Shown here: positions 33,798-34,482 of the stretch, piece by piece
Position numbering within the stretch: the first letter of the stretch is position 1
Layout of the letters: each line of letters begins with the position of its first letter
The notes under the pieces: model-generated
What the model was told of the DNA's origin: nothing
The model's input: only the letters and a program-made list of their open reading frames with translations
The model's database searches: none
Made by a program: the position numbers and the translations under genes
NCBI GenBank assembly: GCA_005888755.1
Contig: VBBQ01000014.1
Span: 1-34,482, forward strand
Direction: 5' to 3'
DNA: 34,482 bases
Source: Candidatus Bathyarchaeota archaeon
GTDB lineage: Archaea > Thermoproteota > Bathyarchaeia > 40CM-2-53-6

Positions 33798-34482
33798 TCA
33801 CACTTCGTTCTTGAAAAACAGGGCTCCCAGAGGCGGTAGAGTAATCCGAATTGAATGTTCTTTGCCGTGAAATGCGTGAGCGTCAGTGCTTACTCCACCA
33901 AGATTACCCAGACCGCTACCACCATATTCGACGGCATCACTGTTCAGGATTTCCTTCCAATATTCACTTCCATTAACCCCCAATCGATAATTCATTCGGG
34001 GCAGCGGGGTAAAATTCAGCACAACTAGGACTTGACTTTGCCGGGTCTTTTCCTTCCGGACGAAGCTGATTATGCTCTTTTCCCAGTCTTTGGTGTCCAC
34101 CCATTCGAAGCCACTTCTCTCGAAGTCCAGCCGGTGAAGCGCCTCTTCAGTTCGGTAGGTCTTGTTGAGGTCTTTTACCCATTGTTGAAGCCTCCTATGC
34201 GGTTCCTGTTCTAGTAAATGCCAGTCGAGGCCCTTCTCAAAGTCCCATTCGTTCCGCTGCCCGAAATCTCCGCCCATAAAGAGGAGTTTCTTCCCAGGAT
34301 GACCGTACATGTAGCCGTAGAGAAGTCTGAGGTTAGCGAACTTCTGCCAGGTATCACCTGGCATCTTGTCGAGTAGAGAACGCTTCCCGTAGACGACTTC
34401 ATCATGGGATAATGGGAGGACGAAGTTTTCCAAGAACGCGTACCAGAGACTGAAGGTAAGCTGGTCATGATGGTGCTTTCTG
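33798..34482 (-). CDS. glgB: 1,4-alpha-glucan branching enzyme, C-terminal part (5' end outside window)
   Basis: The frame is open through the right edge, so only the last ~228 residues are visible; upstream of residue ENFVLPL the frame continues as HHHDQLTFSLWYAFL. Conserved GlgB features: PLSHDEVVYGKRSLLDKMPGD, the family's region IV with the transition-state His-Asp; GKKLLFMGGDFGQRNEWD; and LDWHLLEQEPHRRLQQWVKDLN. The all-beta C-terminal domain follows (VLVVLNFTPLPR, PPLGALFFKNEV). It makes alpha-1,6 branches in glycogen. The nucleophile Asp and acid Glu lie outside the window. Confidence 0.95.
   Translation of the reverse strand, partial: RKHHHDQLTFSLWYAFLENFVLPLSHDEVVYGKRSLLDKMPGDTWQKFANLRLLYGYMYGHPGKKLLFMGGDFGQRNEWDFEKGLDWHLLEQEPHRRLQQWVKDLNKTYRTEEALHRLDFERSGFEWVDTKDWEKSIISFVRKEKTRQSQVLVVLNFTPLPRMNYRLGVNGSEYWKEILNSDAVEYGGSGLGNLGGVSTDAHAFHGKEHSIRITLPPLGALFFKNEV

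Noticed and set aside
1-34482. CRISPR arrays, insertion sequences, phage or other mobile genes.
   Set aside because: No spaced short repeats, transposase, integrase or terminal inverted repeats seen; the gene content is ordinary chromosomal.

Overview
This window is archaeal. Two tRNA genes carry introns at bulge-helix-bulge (BHB) sites, many genes have TATA-like boxes about 25-40 nt before a GTG, TTG or ATG start with little or no leader, and the protein set (NfeD/stomatin pair, E1-like activating enzyme, HMG-box-like protein, DUF5752-type proteins, very large TPR/winged-helix protein) fits the Thermoproteota side of the archaea, perhaps a Nitrososphaeria- or Bathyarchaeia-like lineage. That placement is inferred from family resemblance only.

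Layout. 0.2-9.1 kb (minus strand): two secreted or surface proteins (a four-repeat Ig-like protein ending in a degenerate Hint domain, and a YVTN beta-propeller with a C-terminal dockerin), then a 1211-residue helical-repeat protein with a C-terminal winged helix. 9.4-10.7 kb (minus): a tRNA-Cys(GCA) that I read as interrupted by three introns, and a ThiF/MoeB/UbaA-type E1 enzyme. 10.7-11.3 kb: a 0.68-kb gene-free stretch with a 33-bp imperfect direct repeat. 11.3-14.8 kb (plus): an NfeD gene broken by an internal deletion/frameshift, its stomatin-like partner, a membrane-anchored LEA14-like protein and a small coiled-coil/HMG-box-like protein. 15.0-15.9 kb: a GYD-domain gene with a near-perfect Shine-Dalgarno but no usual start codon, and a small CxxC protein. 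16.0-21.7 kb (plus): carA and carB (overlapping stop/start) and a YcaQ-type winged-helix DNA glycosylase. 21.8-23.0 kb: three small proteins (VOC, a CCPF-motif protein, a zinc ribbon). 23.0-25.3 kb: citrate synthase and an isocitrate-dehydrogenase-family enzyme, divergently transcribed. 25.3-27.6 kb: argS (minus) and, divergent from it, a tRNA-Arg(CCG) with two introns. 27.7-34.5 kb: glycogen/alpha-glucan metabolism, with a sugar nucleotidyltransferase fused to a DUF5752-like domain, a GH15 glucoamylase, a free-standing DUF5752-like protein, a GT5-type glycogen synthase and the C-terminal part of a GlgB branching enzyme that runs off the right edge.

The genes form functional blocks: cell surface, membrane quality control (NfeD/SPFH), pyrimidine/arginine precursor synthesis, the oxidative start of the TCA cycle, arginine decoding, and storage polysaccharide. 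The most unusual signal is in the tRNA genes. Both carry a D-loop intron after position 15 whose last bases imitate the 3' strand of the D-stem, so the D-stem's own 5' strand becomes the central helix of the splicing motif. tRNA-Cys also has an intron exactly at the variable-loop/T-stem junction. All introns were deduced by hand folding.
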